From NCBI RefSeq assembly GCF_019703515.2, contig NC_059373.1:12683281-12747280 (forward strand): a stretch of DNA of 64,000 nucleotides, read 5' to 3'. This document shows positions 10,705 to 63,554 of the stretch, piece after piece. The notes beneath the pieces are model-generated. The model saw only the letters and a program-made list of their open reading frames with translations. It was not told the DNA's origin and did no database searches. The translations under genes were made by a program, and so were the position numbers. The number at the start of each line of letters is the position of its first letter. Position 1 is the first letter of the stretch. The DNA is from Myxocyprinus asiaticus. Lineage: Eukaryota; Chordata; Actinopteri; Cypriniformes; Catostomidae.

Positions 10705-11303
10705 AGGGAGTGAGACAGTTCCTGGGGCTGGCTGGCTATTATAGGAGATTTGTGCCTAATTATTCGGACGTCACAAGCCCGCTGACTTATCTCACTAAAA
10801 AGGGAGCTCCAGACCAGGTCCAGTGGATGGAGCAGTGTCAACATGAGTTAAAGCCGCACTTTGTGGGGGGACGCTTTTACATTCACCCAATTTCTCACTC
10901 CTTGTTGTGTTACAGATGGACACTTTAGACAGAGGGCTGGGGGTGGTGCTCTCACAGGTGGTGAAGGGGGAGGAGTGCCCGTGCTGTACATTAGCTGCAA
11001 GCTCTCATTGAGGGAGATGAAGTACAGCACCTTTGAAAAGGAGTGTCTTGCCATCAAGTGGCGGTCCTCACTCTCCGGTACTACCTGTTGGGGGGGGCCT
11101 TCACTCTCTGCTCAGATCATGCCCCACTCCAATGGCTCCACCACATGAAAGATACCAACGCACGGATCACCCGTTGGTATCTTGCTCTTCAGCTGTTTAA
11201 GTTCAAGGTGGTCCAGAGGCCGGGAGCGCAGATGGCTGTCACCGACTCCCTTTTCAGAAATGGGGGGGGGGGGGTAGATGGGCCGGATGTCTTTCTGGCC
11301 TGA
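10705..11303 (+). pseudogene. LTR-element connection/RNase H region
   Basis: VRQFLGLAGYYRRFVPNYSD (10706-10765) is the conserved connection after gypsy reverse transcriptases. The RNase H region holds REMKYSTFEKECLAIKW, FTLCSDHAPLQWLH with the TDH/SDH core Asp, and a final VVQRPGAQMAVTDSL. The coding region ends at 11301, directly before the 3' LTR, so no integrase follows. Confidence 0.85.
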
Positions 11304-11320
11304 GTAGGGTGGTGGGGATA

Positions 11321-11623
11321 TGTGGCAGCGGGGACGTGGTCGAGCGTCTGTCTGGAGAGAGAGAAAGCAGCAAGGGTGCACACACCTGAGTCTGATAATG
11401 TCTAACACCTGTTTCTAGTTGCAGTAAGCAGTGGATAGAACGATAAAGAGCGACCATGCCAGAGACCGGGGAGAGAGAGTTCCAGACTGACAGACTGAAA
11501 AGTGCTGTGCCTAAGTGTTAAGCTGTAAAGCCATTTTGAGTTTATTGAAATTAAAGTCTTTCCTTGAGTTTCAACCCCACATTTCCCATGTCCTCCTGTT
11601 CCCTGTCTACAAACTTCCTTACA
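11321..11623 (+). repeat. 3' LTR of the Gmr1-like element
   Basis: 303 bp, same ends as the 5' LTR, and followed by the target duplication tgtgg and by the tandem-repeat unit taatttggacgcagtgttcc. Confidence 0.88.
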
Positions 11624-11700
11624 TGTGGTAATTTGGACGCAGTGTTCCTGCAGTTTCCAGTACTGCAGTAATACTGTTTCCAATTTACCTCACTTGTACT
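11624..11700 (+). repeat. Tandem repeat of about 50 bp, third block
   Basis: The array resumes exactly at tgtggtaatttggac after the 3' LTR and decays beyond agtactgcagtaatactg. Confidence 0.78.
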
Positions 11701-11754
11701 ACAGTTAAAAAACTGCAATTATTTTTTTTTGTAAGGGTGCTAACAATGTTGTTA

Positions 11755-12178
11755 AGGAATGGGAAGAAAGGAGAAAGGAAAAAAGAAATGAAGGAAGGTA
11801 TGTAGAAGGAAGAAAGAAAGGACAGAGGCTAGGAGAGATGAAGGAAGGAAAGGAAAGAAGAAAAAATTGAAGGAATGTAGAAGGAAGGAAGGGACAGGTG
11901 GAGAGATGACGGAAGAAATGGAAAGGAAAAACAAAGCAAGGGGGAAGGAAGGAAGGAAGGACAGAGGCAGGGAGAGATGAAGGAAGAATAAAAGGAAAGA
12001 GAAAGGAAGGAAGGAAGGAAGGAAGGAAGTGTGAACAGAGGTAGGGAGAGCTGAAGCAATTAGAAAGGAATGGTAAGCTAAGAGAGGTGAAGGGCAGAAA
12101 GCAAAAGGAAGGAAGGAATGAATGAAAGAGTGAAGGAAGGGAAAGGAAAGGAAAGGAAGGAAAGGAAAAGGAAAGCTT
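11755..12178 (+). repeat. Purine-rich GGAA/GAAAG simple-sequence tract
   Basis: More than 400 bp almost entirely of A and G, with runs of ggaaggaaggaagg. It is probably an expanded tetranucleotide microsatellite with interruptions. Long Ser/Phe/Leu-rich reading frames on the other strand are artefacts of the repeat. Confidence 0.85.
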
Positions 12179-13109
12179 TTTTGTGGGTTTGTGTCCATAC
12201 ATGTGTACACACTGCAGCTGGAGGGCAGATGTGAAGGGAAACCAGAGGAGCAGAGGTGAAATCTGTAATTGGAGCAGATTTAAGGGAACATCTCAGATAC
12301 AACAAGCCCTGTCTCACAGCAACAGAGTGCACACTGTATTTCTCTCTGCCTGGCTCTCACTGTCCCCCTCTTAATAAGCCTCAATGGATTTCAAGCACTC
12401 TTTCATTGTGTTATGCCATATAGAGGGATGCAGGGGTTCATTACTGTACGTGTGTGTGTGTGTGTGTGTGTGTGTCCATGTGGCACTGATCGATTCCGCC
12501 AGTCTGGATTGGCCAGAAAAGCTGACTGTCTTTTGCTCTAAATTAAACCAGTGAGATCTGTGACCCTTTGCTTTTGTAGAGGAGACGACAGAGGTAGTGT
12601 CAGCCAATTTCCGTGCCTGTTATACATCTTTATTTGTACCTGAACCCAGGATCACTCTTTAAAAGTTTTACATCCATGATGTTATCAAAAGGACTTCACG
12701 GTCTACCCACGCAGGGTCACCCAGCTTCAGCTCAGCAGGGTGTCACTACTCAACAATTTGTTTTAGACGTAGAATTAATTTAACTAAATACAAAGCTCTG
12801 GAGGGGCTAAAAAAGAATACCTAAAAATTCCATGCTCATTTGTGACTGATCTGCAGGTAGAGGAGGAATCTGCAGACTCTTTCTACGCTGATTTAAGGGA
12901 ATATTTTCAGAAATCAGTGGAATGAATTTAAGATGGCTAGACTGTTTTTTACACAACTGAGAATGCTACAACACTTTGGTAGCTGAAAGTATTAGCTAAT
13001 ACATTTTGTAAATGTATTCTGAAAGATCTGCAGGTTCAGATTCTACAGTAGGTATGTCTGCTTATCAGCAATTTTATATCACTGAAGCAAAGAAAAACTT
13101 AAAATAGTA
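12179..13109. other. Non-coding stretch with a GT microsatellite
   Basis: A (GT)n tract of 14 or so units lies at 12449-12475. The remainder shows no exon, terminal repeat or RNA gene that I can support. Confidence 0.5.
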
Positions 13110-13350
13110 AAAGGTGGTGAGCTGGTATCCCAGCCTGGCCAAGATGGTCAAGCTGGTCTGTTTTGATGGGTTTAGAGGGGTTTTAGGCACTTGTCAGCTG
13201 GTCAGGATGGTATACCAGCTGGCCATCCATCTAAAAACCAGATTGGACAGCCTGGAAGACCAGCTAGATCAGCTAAACACCAGCTTGGTCTGGCTGGGAG
13301 ACCAGCTAGGCCAGCAAACCCACTTAGGCTGGTTTAAGCTGTTTTTTTTT
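13110..13350. repeat. Palindromic ccagctggtc-type dispersed repeat
   Basis: Repeated short words (agctggt, ccagcctgg, accagct) in both orientations make a self-complementary block of about 240 bp, a type common in fish genomes. The left part reads mostly as ctggtc and the right part as gaccagct, so the block can fold on itself. It lies 106 bp beyond kcnh8 exon 6. Confidence 0.6.
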
Positions 13351-13455
13351 CTTCAGCAAGGATATAAATGTAATACATTTCAAAGCTGTGAAAATGTGTT
13401 CCTGTAGATTTTTTATGCATTAGTTATGCATTTTTTAAATATATGCATTACTCAC

Positions 13456-46000
<32,545 letters not shown>

Positions 46001-46960
46001 ATCAGCAATATTTTACGCTCTTCAAGAATACACTAACAAAAGTCATAAAAACTATTATGGAAGTAGTATAGGCTGCCATGTAAATACCATTGCATTGTAT
46101 ATGGTAATCATTCAATACAAAGGTACATATCAGAGTCCGTTTACCTTCTGTTATCATCACTGTACCATGGTAACGCCACGGCACATTTTTGTAATAAATA
46201 AGCATCAACAAATACCATAAAACTTTCCCAACCTACAGACAAAAGAGTGCTCAAACACGGATTGCTTAATTTCATCATGAAACGTAACCCGCCTCCGTCG
46301 TTTTGCATTGTTAACATTATGGTAATTCATCATTTTCAAAGACTGGCCCAGTTCAGTCACAGCCTTGAGAACTGTGTGTTGTGTGTGTAAGAAGGGAATC
46401 TGGAGGGTAGTTATAACTTTAGTTTGCAAGTATCTCAAATGTTGCACAAACGTAGGTACACAGGGATTGCAGATTGTTAGACATAGGCTTGTATTGTGAA
46501 CCTTTAGGCAACATAACACGACCAGCTGTTATTTGGTGCATGCGCAGATCTGTGTGTCATCGAGATAATACAGCAATACATTTACTCAACATGGACTAGA
46601 GTAAGCATTTTAGTAATATTGATGAGTAATTGTGTATTTATTCATTAAAAACAAGCAGCCGCGATGTATGTGGCCGCCCATTTGATTCATTAGTTTCGCA
46701 TTATCATTTCCATCAGTGTTTCCCATTTAAATTATAGCCTACACTAATCTATCAAATAGTAGGATACTGTAAATAGTATTGTAATCAATACAGCTGATCT
46801 CCCTAAAAGTTAACTAAACAGGTGATTGCATATAGGCTACATTTCTTGAGTGAGCATAATGTGCATGGGTCAGAGAGGGACGCGACGATTGTTTTCGTTG
46901 ATCATTTAAAACGCAGCAGGCTATGTCTCCCTCTACTGTTCATTCTGTCAAAATAACATA
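46001..46960. other. Intergenic spacer between kcnh8 and satb1, first part
   Basis: Moderately AT-rich, with isolated CpG-bearing patches near 46260-46310 and 46865-46900. No gene recognised. Regulatory sequence is plausible given the head-to-head promoters, but I see no specific motif to name. Confidence 0.4.
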
Positions 46961-46974
46961 TTGTTTCTTATCTG

Positions 46975-47152
46975 GCTAAGTGAATTGGAGACTATAAATT
47001 GCCCCATAGGTGTGACTGAGAGTCATCCAGCCACTGAGGGTTGCGTCAGGAAGGGCATCCGGCGTAAAACCTGTGCCAAGTCAAATATGCGGATCACGGT
47101 TGGTCCGCTGTGTCGACCCCTAACGGGAGCAGCCGAAAGAAGAAGAAGAAGA
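46975..47152 (+). mobile_element. 3' end of a non-LTR retroelement or SINE, gaa-repeat tail
   Basis: aggaagggcatccggcgtaa, gtcgacccctaacgggagca and a terminal (gaa)n run are the typical 3' tail shared by several fish SINE/LINE families. The 5' part is missing. It directly abuts the hAT-like element that follows. Confidence 0.6.
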
Positions 47153-47174
47153 TCTGGTACAACTACACTATAAT

Positions 47175-47989
47175 CAGTGTTGGGGAGTAACGGAATACAT
47201 GTAACGGGAATACGTATTTAAAATACAAAATATAAGTAACTGTATTCCACCACAGTTACAATTTAAATCATTGGTAATTAGAATACAGTTACATTCAAAA
47301 AGTATTTTGATTACTGAAGAGATTACTTTGCATTTTATTGTCATTTGTTTCATTTAATATTTATTCCTTTCAGATGGAAAACATTTATACATATAAATGA
47401 TGCGATCCAAAGTGCATTTGAACAGCGGTGAAACATTTTCTTATGATGTGTTACATTCATACGAGCAGACAGAGAAGTAAGTTTGAAGTAAGTTTGGAGC
47501 AGAAGAAATAGAAATAATCCTTGTGTAAATTGTCAGCTTTATGCTAAGCTAAAATGCTTTTTCTAGCCATTTTACATGCACATGTTACCAGGCACGATCA
47601 TATTTTTTTATCAAGAAAATTCACGTTGGATCATAATTTATTTTTTCTCGTAAGACCTTTGATATTTTTTATTGTTTTCCTGTAAAAATATCTAAAAATC
47701 CTTAAAACAAGATCAATTTGATTTATCTTGTTTTAGAAACAACACAGCATAAGATATTTAGGTTTTTCAGAGAATGTATTTTTAACATGTGTATTTTGTC
47801 TTACTGTACTGGCAGAGTTTTTATAGTCAAAACAAGTGAAAAAATCTACCAGTGCTGAAGAAGTAATCCAAAGTATTTAGAATACGTTACTGACCTTGAG
47901 TAATCTAACGGAATACGTTACAAATGACATTTTACAGCATGTATTCTGTAATCTGTAGTGGAATACATTTCAGAAGTAACCCAACCCTG
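47175..47989. mobile_element. hAT-type MITE with 8-bp target duplication
   Basis: The ends cagtgttggggagtaac (47175) and agtaacccaaccctg (47975-47989) are inverse to each other, and the flanks actataat at 47167-47174 and 47990-47997 are identical. An 8-bp duplication is characteristic of hAT transposons. Both arms are rich in gtaac and gaatac words. No transposase. Confidence 0.82.
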
Positions 47990-47997
47990 ACTATAAT

Positions 47998-49298
47998 GAG
48001 TGCAGAGTTCTGAGTTGCAACTTTTTTTTTTTCTTTTTTGAAAATGAATCTTGAACCGAATAACCGATTACATAAACATATACAAAAGAAGTTAATGATG
48101 AAAAAAGCAATGAAAAAAAAAAACTACACAGATGTTACAGGATTAAGAGGATTTCCCATTATTGTTATAATTACTTATATATCATATAATTTAAGATTAG
48201 CCACTGGAGAATTGACTTCTGGATTATATATTAACAGAATTGAACATTATAATGATGAATCACGAGCAATAACAACAACAAAAAAGAAGTAGATAAACAA
48301 AAAAATGTCCACAGATATGACAGTTTACTGTATTTTCTCCAGAACAAAGTGGGCAGTGTTGTGAATGTTATACAATCATATACACAGTACGTTGTGTGAT
48401 AGGTAACCAGATGTAATTTTAATTTGCTTGTAAATAAATAGCAAGCCTGCATGCAAATAAAGATACAAATGAAGTTCATTTCATTATGATTAAGCTTACA
48501 GAACAGAATGGTTGCCACATGCTGTGACTGTTATGTGCAGTTTTAAACAACTGTTAATCAGAGATCACTTCAGATGAGGCTGATTATCACTTTTTGTAAA
48601 TTGAAACAAGCTGTAACTGAACTCATGAATATGTATATCTTTTTAATGCCCCCATCCATTGCTCACAACCTTTATACACATATTGCCAGTCCTCTAAAGA
48701 CATAGACTGCATATTCTATAGACTATAATAGTTCTTATATCCCATAATATATGGAAGACTGGGGTGCCATATTAATAAATTAAACTTTCAATAAAATCAT
48801 CAATACATGCCAATATACAGTATCTTTCAATAAATAAATAATGAAATGTGTCATTAAATAAATCAAGAAATCTGTCAATCAATAAATAAATCATAAAATG
48901 TGTAAATAAAATACATAAATAAATATGTCAATAAATACATCAAAATCCAAAGGAAAATGTATTTGACATTTTATTTCTTTCTTTAGTTATTTATTGACAG
49001 ATTTCTTGATTTATTTATTGACACTTTTCATGATTTATTTATTAACACTTTTCGTGATGGCTTTATGTATCCCAAATTACAAATGTGGGACAGGTTTTAG
49101 TTTGGTGGCATTTAGTTTTAACAGTTTTTTTATCATTATTTTAGTTTAATTTAGTTTTAGTTCAGTGATTTATTTAATTATTGAAAGATTATATATATAT
49201 ATATATCTTTCAATAATTTATGTATATGTATTTATATATATACAGTATATACATACATACAGTATATATTGATACTTTTAATGGAAGATTCATTTATT
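47998..49298. other. Intergenic stretch, AT-rich
   Basis: 48770-49075 is dominated by aaataaat/tcaataaat words with an inverse part (ttatttattgaca near 49010), an AT-rich palindromic or simple-sequence zone. No gene was found. Confidence 0.45.
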
Positions 49299-49335
49299 TA
49301 CACTACCTGTCAAAAGTTTTGAAACACTCATTCTT

Positions 49336-49424
<89 letters not shown>

Positions 49425-49905
49425 CACATTTTAGAATAATAGTAAAGTCATTAAAACTATGGAATAACATAAATGGAACTATGGGAATTATGTTGTGACT
49501 AAACAAAATCCAAAATAAATCAAAACTGTGTTATATTTTAGCATCTTCAAAGTAGTCACCTTTGCCTAGAATTTGCAGACATGTACTCTTCACATTTTCT
49601 CAACCAACTTCTTGAAGTATCACCCTGGGATGCTTTTTAAACAGTATTGAAGGAGTTCCCATCTATGTTGGGCACTTATTGGCTGCTTTTCTTTATTATT
49701 TGGTCCAAGTCATCCATTTCAAAAACTTTTTTTTTTAATTCACATTTTAGATTTATAATTAAATAAATTAATATGGTGGCACAGTTATATTTTTGTCTAC
49801 AAAACTAATTTCAAACATTTAAGCATACGCCTTCAGATCAAAAGATTTTTAAGATCATGAGAAACATTTCGGTCAAGTGTTTCAAAACTTTTGACAGGTA
49901 GTGTA
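49299..49905. mobile_element. Decayed Tc1-like element with AT and poly-T tracts
   Basis: The ends tacactacctgtcaaaagtt (49299) and aacttttgacaggtagtgta (49886-49905) are inverted repeats. The interior has an (AT)n run of about 28 units (49341-49396) fused to about 28 Ts, then a fragment resembling the end of a Tc1 transposase on the minus strand (tagtcacctttgcctagaat). No functional gene. Confidence 0.75.
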
Positions 49906-50397
49906 TATGGCACACTGAGTCCACCATAATAATAGATATAGAGGTAGATATAGCAGAGAGTCAATGATGTTTATCAGAAGTGTCTCAGTTTATAAATCTT
50001 TCATTCCAATGTCTCTGGGTCACTGGGACAAAACGCTCAGATCAAGAAACTATTACCTAAATGTCTTACTATAGCAATTTTCTCATTAATGTAGACTAAA
50101 GCAGATCATGAACTCATATAGGCTAGTAAATTCATTAAATATAGAATAATGCAGTGAGAAATTTTGCACTGGTAAATTAGACTACTGAACTTATATTATA
50201 TTACATTATATTATATTATATTATATTATATTATATTATATTATATTATATTATAGCCAATATATTGAAATACCACAAGAGTGATAACAGTCTAAATACT
50301 TTTATTTTACACAGATAAACATGCCATTGCTGCATGTTTGATGAACATTTAGAAGCCGTGCAATCGCAGCTGCTCGATGCAAACTATGCAGTCTATG
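49906..50397. other. Intergenic stretch with an ATATT repeat
   Basis: A (TATAT/TATTA)n pentanucleotide tract lies at 50194-50255. Otherwise unremarkable. Confidence 0.5.
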
Positions 50398-51245
50398 TAA
50401 ATATAGCTGCAAGCAGCGATGACAGACCCAAGCACCATGGGTCCATTTCCACCTGGTGGCTTTCAGAAAACCACTTACCTTCTGCTCAGACATAATGGTT
50501 AACAACTTTGATGTGTGTGGCAAATGAAATAAATGAATAATTGTGGCAAGTTTTGGAATACCCTTGAACATCTATTGTTGCCAGCTGGAGGCCCTATGGC
50601 CATGACCCACCATTGTTCATGTCATAAGCGTTATCAAACATATGGCTACGTTTGTCAAATACACCTGAATATACATCATGTAATTTGATGCGTTGCCATG
50701 ACAACACTTTTCAAGATAACAAGAATCCCTTCACAATTTTACATCAGCGGTGTCCTAACATTATTCTAAACAATTCTGAAGTGGTTTGGGTAAATTTAAG
50801 AGGCCTATTTCAAAGTCTTTTGTAAGTGCTATGACCAGGACCCACAAAAGCCACATCCATGTGATCAGCCCCCAAGACCAAACATACAGCTAAATTTTGA
50901 TATAAATCACACAATGCATGGAGAAGATATAAGACACTTCCTGTTTCCCATTTTTTGCCCTGAATTTATTGCCTCACCATGGCAACACTGTTCGATATAT
51001 CAAAAATACATTCACAATTTAGCATCTTCAATGTCTTGGCATAATGTTGTCTAAATTTGGTGACAGTCACATGAATCCCCTAGGAGGAGTATTTAAAAGT
51101 TCAGAGCCTAACATTTTCAAAAAATCCAAAATGACGACTTCCTGTTGGACAGAGCTAATGACTGTAATTATGAAAGTTGTCCAGCGTGAGCACATATGAA
51201 CCGATTTTGGTGGCTGTAGGTGAAATGGGGGTGCTATAGAGTGTG

Positions 51246-51290
<45 letters not shown>

Positions 51291-51452
51291 TTGCTCAGCC
51301 CTAATGTCCAACAACTCTGATGTGTGTGCAAAATTTAATGAGTTTTTAAGCATGTTATGTGCCCCAAAAATCACACAAAACCTTGAAAATAATAATAATA
51401 ATCCTTAGAACAACAACAGGGCCTTTGCACTTTCAGTGCTTGTGCCCTAATT
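50398..51452. repeat. Dispersed repeat with agctgcaagcagcgatg and gggcctttgcactttcagtg ends
   Basis: The left edge (atagctgcaagcagcgatga) and right edge (cagggcctttgcactttcag ... gtgcttgtgcccta) are ones I associate with a frequent cyprinid repeat. Between them are (CA)n at 51248-51289 and (AAT)n just before the right edge. Class uncertain. No coding frame. Confidence 0.5.
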
Positions 51453-51699
51453 ATGAACATGGATCTGTAATACTCTGACAGGCGGCACTTCCGCTAGAAC
51501 CTGATTGGTTGGCTTTATGGCGATCTCATTTGTGGGCTTTTCCCAATCAGTGGGAGTTTTCAAACCTTTGAGATTCCCTACTTTCATTGGATAGTTTAGA
51601 AACGCCCATCCTGGGTTAGAAACGCCCGATAATTATTACATTGATATTCCCTATTTTCATTGGATAGTTTAGAAACGTCCATCCCGGTTTGAAAACGCC

Positions 51700-52024
51700 C
51701 ACAGATTTGAAAACACCCATCATTGTTCTGCAGAGACCTGTACTTGCACCCCAGAGATTCAGTTACTCATCTTGGTACGCGCATGATGTTATGAAAACCA
51801 TTTTTCTCCATTCTACCCCTATTTTATTGACTCCGTTGTAATATTATTTTCCTGTTCGCCAAGAACAAAGAGATCGCATGAATCTTTAAAGAAGAGATCA
51901 AACACCTGCCGGACTCGCGCGCCGCTTCAGCTGGGTTTTTGTTTTGCGAGCGATCCTGGGACGAGCGCTCAGTCTGCTGGCATGGTCGGAGAACCGTCTG
52001 CGGGATCAAAATCAGCAGCAAAAG
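51700..52024 (+). promoter_or_regulatory. satb1: Probable satb1 first non-coding exon and promoter
   Basis: Local CpG enrichment (ggactcgcgcgccgcttcag at 51911-51930, gcgagcgatcctgggacgagc) followed by a splice donor AAAG|GTACCG at 52024/52025. The coding exon has its own strong acceptor (gttgctcttag|C at 52470/52471) 21 bp before the ATG, so at least one upstream exon is required and this is the best candidate. The 5' limit is unknown. A short upstream reading frame starts at 51982. Confidence 0.5.
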
Positions 52025-52172
52025 GTACCGCAGTCAGTACAGTGATTTATTTTTTATAATATTATAGAGAAAGACGAGATTATTTAAATTGCACCATAAA
52101 TACGGAATAGTTTGGGCATATATGCAGCACCTGTAGCAGTGCTTTGCTATTACAAACTGATAAATAAAAGAA

Positions 52173-52233
<61 letters not shown>

Positions 52234-52491
52234 TTGGTTACCTTTATAGATCTGTGGCATATAATGCCGGACAGGTGAATAATCGAAAACATTCGCAGCG
52301 TCTTCTAATTGCTTAGCTGCTTGAGCTGCCTTTACATAACCTTTGCAGTAACTAAGCAGTAGTATAAATGCTTCTTTTCTGTGTTAATGCGCACATGTTT
52401 TAAGTTGCCCATTAGTTTTGCCTTATAGCTTACTCTCTCATTTCCTCCTCATCTCTTGTGTTGCTCTTAGCTTGTTTAACTGACCATAAAA

Positions 52492-61890
<9,399 letters not shown>

Positions 61891-62722
61891 AAATACATAT
61901 TAAATCCCATTTAGACAAATGGACAGCAGTGGATCCAGTTGTAGCCTATTTATGGTTGTGCCTTTATGCACAAGGTTTATTGTCTCGCTTAGACCTGGAA
62001 TATTGCAGATTTTACAGTGAAAATGCCACGGAAACATAAATGAAACATAACTGTTCTTTATTTAAAATGCTATTAGGGGTGTAAAAAGGAATCAACCTGA
62101 CAATGAAAATTCAATGCATTGATTAAAGGATTTAATAATCAATTATAATAACTCACAATAATAATAATACCCAATGAATTATGCATTCATTTATTACCCA
62201 AAATACAATTCTTGAGATATGTTCGGGTTGTAAAAATCCACTATATACAGATCCACTTTCTGTGTAGACTTTGTTCATTGTACTTCCAGTTACATTTGGG
62301 TCTTCATTATGTTTTCGAAAATAATAATAAAAAGTAGCAAAATAATCGGATTGCACCAAACCAAATTGTGACCAAATGTCAGATGGCATGATGCATCATT
62401 GTCAGAGCAAATATTTAAACCCCTAAATGAAATAGTTTGGTATTTTAGAGTATTATTTAATGTTTGTCTCTTATTTTCTGTTAAAATCCTTAATCTCACA
62501 GTATGCAGGGAATTATGTTCAGTGTTGAAAACAGCCAGACAGTATTGTCTTTTTCAAATGCTGTTGCCAGAGACTGTGGGACATATTATCTCTGTTGAGA
62601 AATGAACAGCAGATTACAACATTATTGTGTATTAGAAGAAACACAATAGAAACAGCACTTTCAATAGTTCTCTCTCTCTCTGTACATGTTCTTCAGATGA
62701 TGCACTACAGAATTTCAATAAA
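61891..62722 (+). other. satb1: satb1 3' UTR, polyadenylation signal near 62717
   Basis: AT-rich, non-coding sequence follows the stop codon, and aataaa at 62717-62722 is the first canonical signal with a nearby T-rich stretch (ttgttattgttcatt). The end of the transcript is an inference. Confidence 0.5.
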
Positions 62723-63247
62723 GCTGTACTCTTTGTTATTGTTCATTATATTTAGAGTTGTTTTACTGAACTGAAGCTTATGTAGAGGTTATATTTTCCA
62801 TGTGCATACACAACACCAGTGTCAGATATTGACATTACAATTAAAGGGCAATATTTGCCCCCTGCATTTGATTCTCAGGGGCATTTTCTAACATTATGAG
62901 AGTTTTTTTTTCTTCTAACTATTAAAAAAATTATACTGTATGTCATCCTTTCAGGTTAAATGCTTAAATTTAACCAGTTCATTAACATTACAAGAAATTA
63001 AATACATTACTAAGCTGAGAAAAGAATATTAAGACCTTTATCAGATAAAAGAATAAGTAAAAAAACAGAGGAATTTATTACGAGGGCATTTTGTGCCCCA
63101 AAATGTTTAATTATGGGATCATTTTTGTCACATTCAGTGGCCTTTTTGACCTGAGCCCCCCTTAATTTCTGACCCTGGCATACACACAGGTCTTACCATC
63201 TCATATTGAGTTAAACAATTACACTCACCAAGTGATGCTCTTTCTTT
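62723..63247. other. Downstream of satb1, nothing recognised
   Basis: AT-rich sequence with T-rich and C/T-rich runs before the SINE insertion at 63248. No gene. Confidence 0.45.
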
Positions 63248-63539
63248 TTTTCTTTTTTCTTTTTTTTAATCCCCTTTTCTCCCCAATTTGGAATGCCCAA
63301 TTCCCACTACTTAGTAGGTCCTCATGGTGGCGCGGTTACTTACCTCAGTCTGGGTGGCGGAGGACAAGTCTCAGTTGCCTCTGCTTCTGAGACCGTCAAT
63401 CTGTGCATCTCATCACGTGGCTCGTTGCGCATGACACCGCGGAGACTCCCAGCATGTGGAGGCTCGATCATGCTATTCTCCCTCACGACTCCAGGGGTGT
63501 TAGTCAGCATCAGTATTCGCTGAGCTACTCAGGCCCCCA
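63248..63539 (-). mobile_element. tRNA-derived SINE with internal deletion
   Basis: Flanked by the perfect 15-bp duplication tgatgctctttcttt (63233-63247 and 63540-63554). Read on the minus strand it has the tRNA-like head (gggggcctgagtagctcagc), jumps over the middle third of the body, and ends with gggcattccaaattgggg and an A-rich tail. Same family as the copy at 60173. Confidence 0.9.
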
Positions 63540-63554
63540 TGATGCTCTTTCTTT

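Larger units (their letters stand above)
7360..11623 (+). mobile_element. LTR retrotransposon with integrase before reverse transcriptase (Gmr1-like order)
   Basis: The element is bounded by direct LTRs (7360-7625 and 11321-11623), both TGTGGCAGCGG to CTTCCTTACA, and by a perfect 5-bp target duplication tgtgg (7355-7359 and 11624-11628). ctggtgccgaaacccggg follows the 5' LTR as primer-binding site, and a G-rich purine tract precedes the 3' LTR. The internal order is gag, protease, integrase, reverse transcriptase, RNase H. The proteins are Ty3/gypsy-like, but this order is known from the Gmr1 group of fish elements rather than from standard Ty3/gypsy. Multiple stops and shifts make it inactive. 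Confidence 0.88.

Noticed and set aside
11705..12210. Long Ser/Phe/Leu-rich reading frames on the minus strand
   Set aside because: They are the complement of a GGAA/GAAAG microsatellite in several frames at once, with no domain or codon signature.
49220..49506. Frames encoding Ile-Tyr repeats and poly-Phe/poly-Lys
   Set aside because: Direct products of the (AT)n and poly-T tracts inside a decayed Tc1 element.
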